Source of the DNA: an uncultured Eubacteriales bacterium
Lineage (GTDB): Bacteria > Bacillota > Clostridia > Oscillospirales > Oscillospiraceae
Assembly: GCA_900550705.1 (NCBI GenBank)
Contig: URTG01000107.1
Location: 1 to 6,126 of the forward strand
Reading direction: 5' to 3'
Length of the DNA: 6,126 nucleotides
Shown here: in pieces, positions 6,003-6,126 of the stretch
Layout of the letters: each line of letters starts with the position of its first letter
Position numbering within the stretch: the first letter of the stretch is position 1
Made by a program: the position numbers and the translations under genes
The notes under the pieces: model-generated
Told to the model about the DNA's origin: nothing
The model's input: only the letters and a program-made list of their open reading frames with translations
Databases searched by the model: none

Positions 6003-6024
6003 CAAGCCAAGGTCTCCTTCTCTC
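6003..6024 (-). promoter_or_regulatory. Possible upstream TTG start of clpP with its own Shine-Dalgarno
   Basis: The element GAGAGAAGGAG (6024-6014) is an exact 11-base copy of the one at the clpP ribosome site (5924-5914), exactly 100 bp away. Eight nt after its AAGGAG is a TTG (6005-6003) in frame with clpP and with no stop between. Translation from it would add 34 residues to ClpP. The extension contains several Arg, Tyr and Trp, shows no recognised domain and has no known counterpart in ClpP, so the ATG at 5903 remains the main start. Confidence 0.25.
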
Positions 6025-6077
6025 CCCAGCGGCCGCACACACGACACAGGCGGAGGGGCGTCCTTAGATAGATAACG

Positions 6078-6102
6078 CCCGGGGCAGCCGGACCGCCCCG
6101 GG
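6078..6102 (-). terminator. GC-rich hairpin after the upstream gene, putative terminator
   Basis: CCCGGGGC and GCCCCGGG form a perfect 8-bp stem with a 9-nt loop, 15 nt after the upstream stop codon. Allowing one bulged base, ACG/CGT adds three pairs. On the minus strand the following bases (TTATCTATCT) are only moderately T-rich. It is therefore probably a terminator, or a partial one, between tig and clpP. Confidence 0.6.
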
Positions 6103-6117
6103 ACGTGATCGGATCAA

Positions 6118-6126
6118 TTACTCCGC
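6118..6126 (-). CDS. tig: Extreme 3' end of an upstream gene, probably trigger factor
   Basis: Only GCG GAG TAA (Ala-Glu-stop) is inside the window, directly before a terminator-like hairpin, so the sequence itself cannot identify the protein. The assignment to tig, the ribosome-associated chaperone and prolyl isomerase, rests on the widespread gene order tig-clpP-clpX-lon. An acidic C-terminus fits many trigger factors. Chance occurrence of this stop codon cannot be excluded. Confidence 0.35.
   Translation of the reverse strand, partial: AE

Noticed and set aside
5904..6117. Canonical CtsR (GGTCAAA tandem) or HrcA/CIRCE operator in front of clpP
   Set aside because: I read the region on both strands and found neither consensus; only a heptad pair with similar spacing is present.
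1..6126. A hidden defence system, mobile element, CRISPR array or RNA gene
   Set aside because: Apart from short intergenic regions the window is filled by conserved housekeeping genes. I found no terminal repeats, transposase motifs, repeat-spacer pattern or tRNA-like fold.

Overview
The window is a GC-rich stretch with GC-ending codons, and every convincing gene lies on the minus strand, so the text below follows transcription from right to left. The order is the last codons of an upstream gene (probably tig, trigger factor), clpP, clpX, lon, ysxC (engB) and the start of scpA. This is a housekeeping protein-quality-control cluster followed by a ribosome-assembly GTPase and a chromosome-condensation subunit. 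ClpP closely resembles the Bacillus/Clostridium type, purine-rich Shine-Dalgarno (SD) sequences precede the genes, and ScpA is present. With the high GC this suggests a GC-rich Clostridia/Oscillospiraceae-type gut Firmicute (Flavonifractor/Lawsonibacter-like). That placement is an inference from general resemblance, not from a search.

Region by region: at the right edge only 'Ala-Glu-stop' of the upstream gene is visible, followed by a GC hairpin. A leader of about 214 nt then carries an 18-bp perfect palindrome, a TATACT -10-like box and the clpP ribosome site. clpP and clpX are 38 nt apart and form one unit, encoding the peptidase chamber and its AAA+ unfoldase. A textbook intrinsic terminator with a G10/C10 homopolymer in its loop follows clpX. 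lon starts only 28 nt beyond its U-tract, so lon either depends on read-through or is driven by a promoter inside or upstream of the terminator. ysxC follows lon by 12 nt, with its SD overlapping the lon stop codon. A 125-nt gap then holds a long hairpin, a good extended -10 promoter and an 8-bp inverted repeat, before scpA begins at a TTG with a strong SD. scpA runs off the left edge of the window.

The proteins work together in obvious ways: trigger factor, ClpXP and Lon cover folding and ATP-dependent degradation in the cytoplasm, while YsxC (50S assembly) and ScpA (SMC complex) are common neighbours with other roles. All the protein genes look intact and ordinary, with their catalytic motifs present. 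I see no mobile element, CRISPR array, RNA gene or novel gene system. What deserves a second look is regulatory: the terminator wedged directly in front of lon, the in-frame upstream start and palindrome in the clpP leader, and the structured scpA leader.
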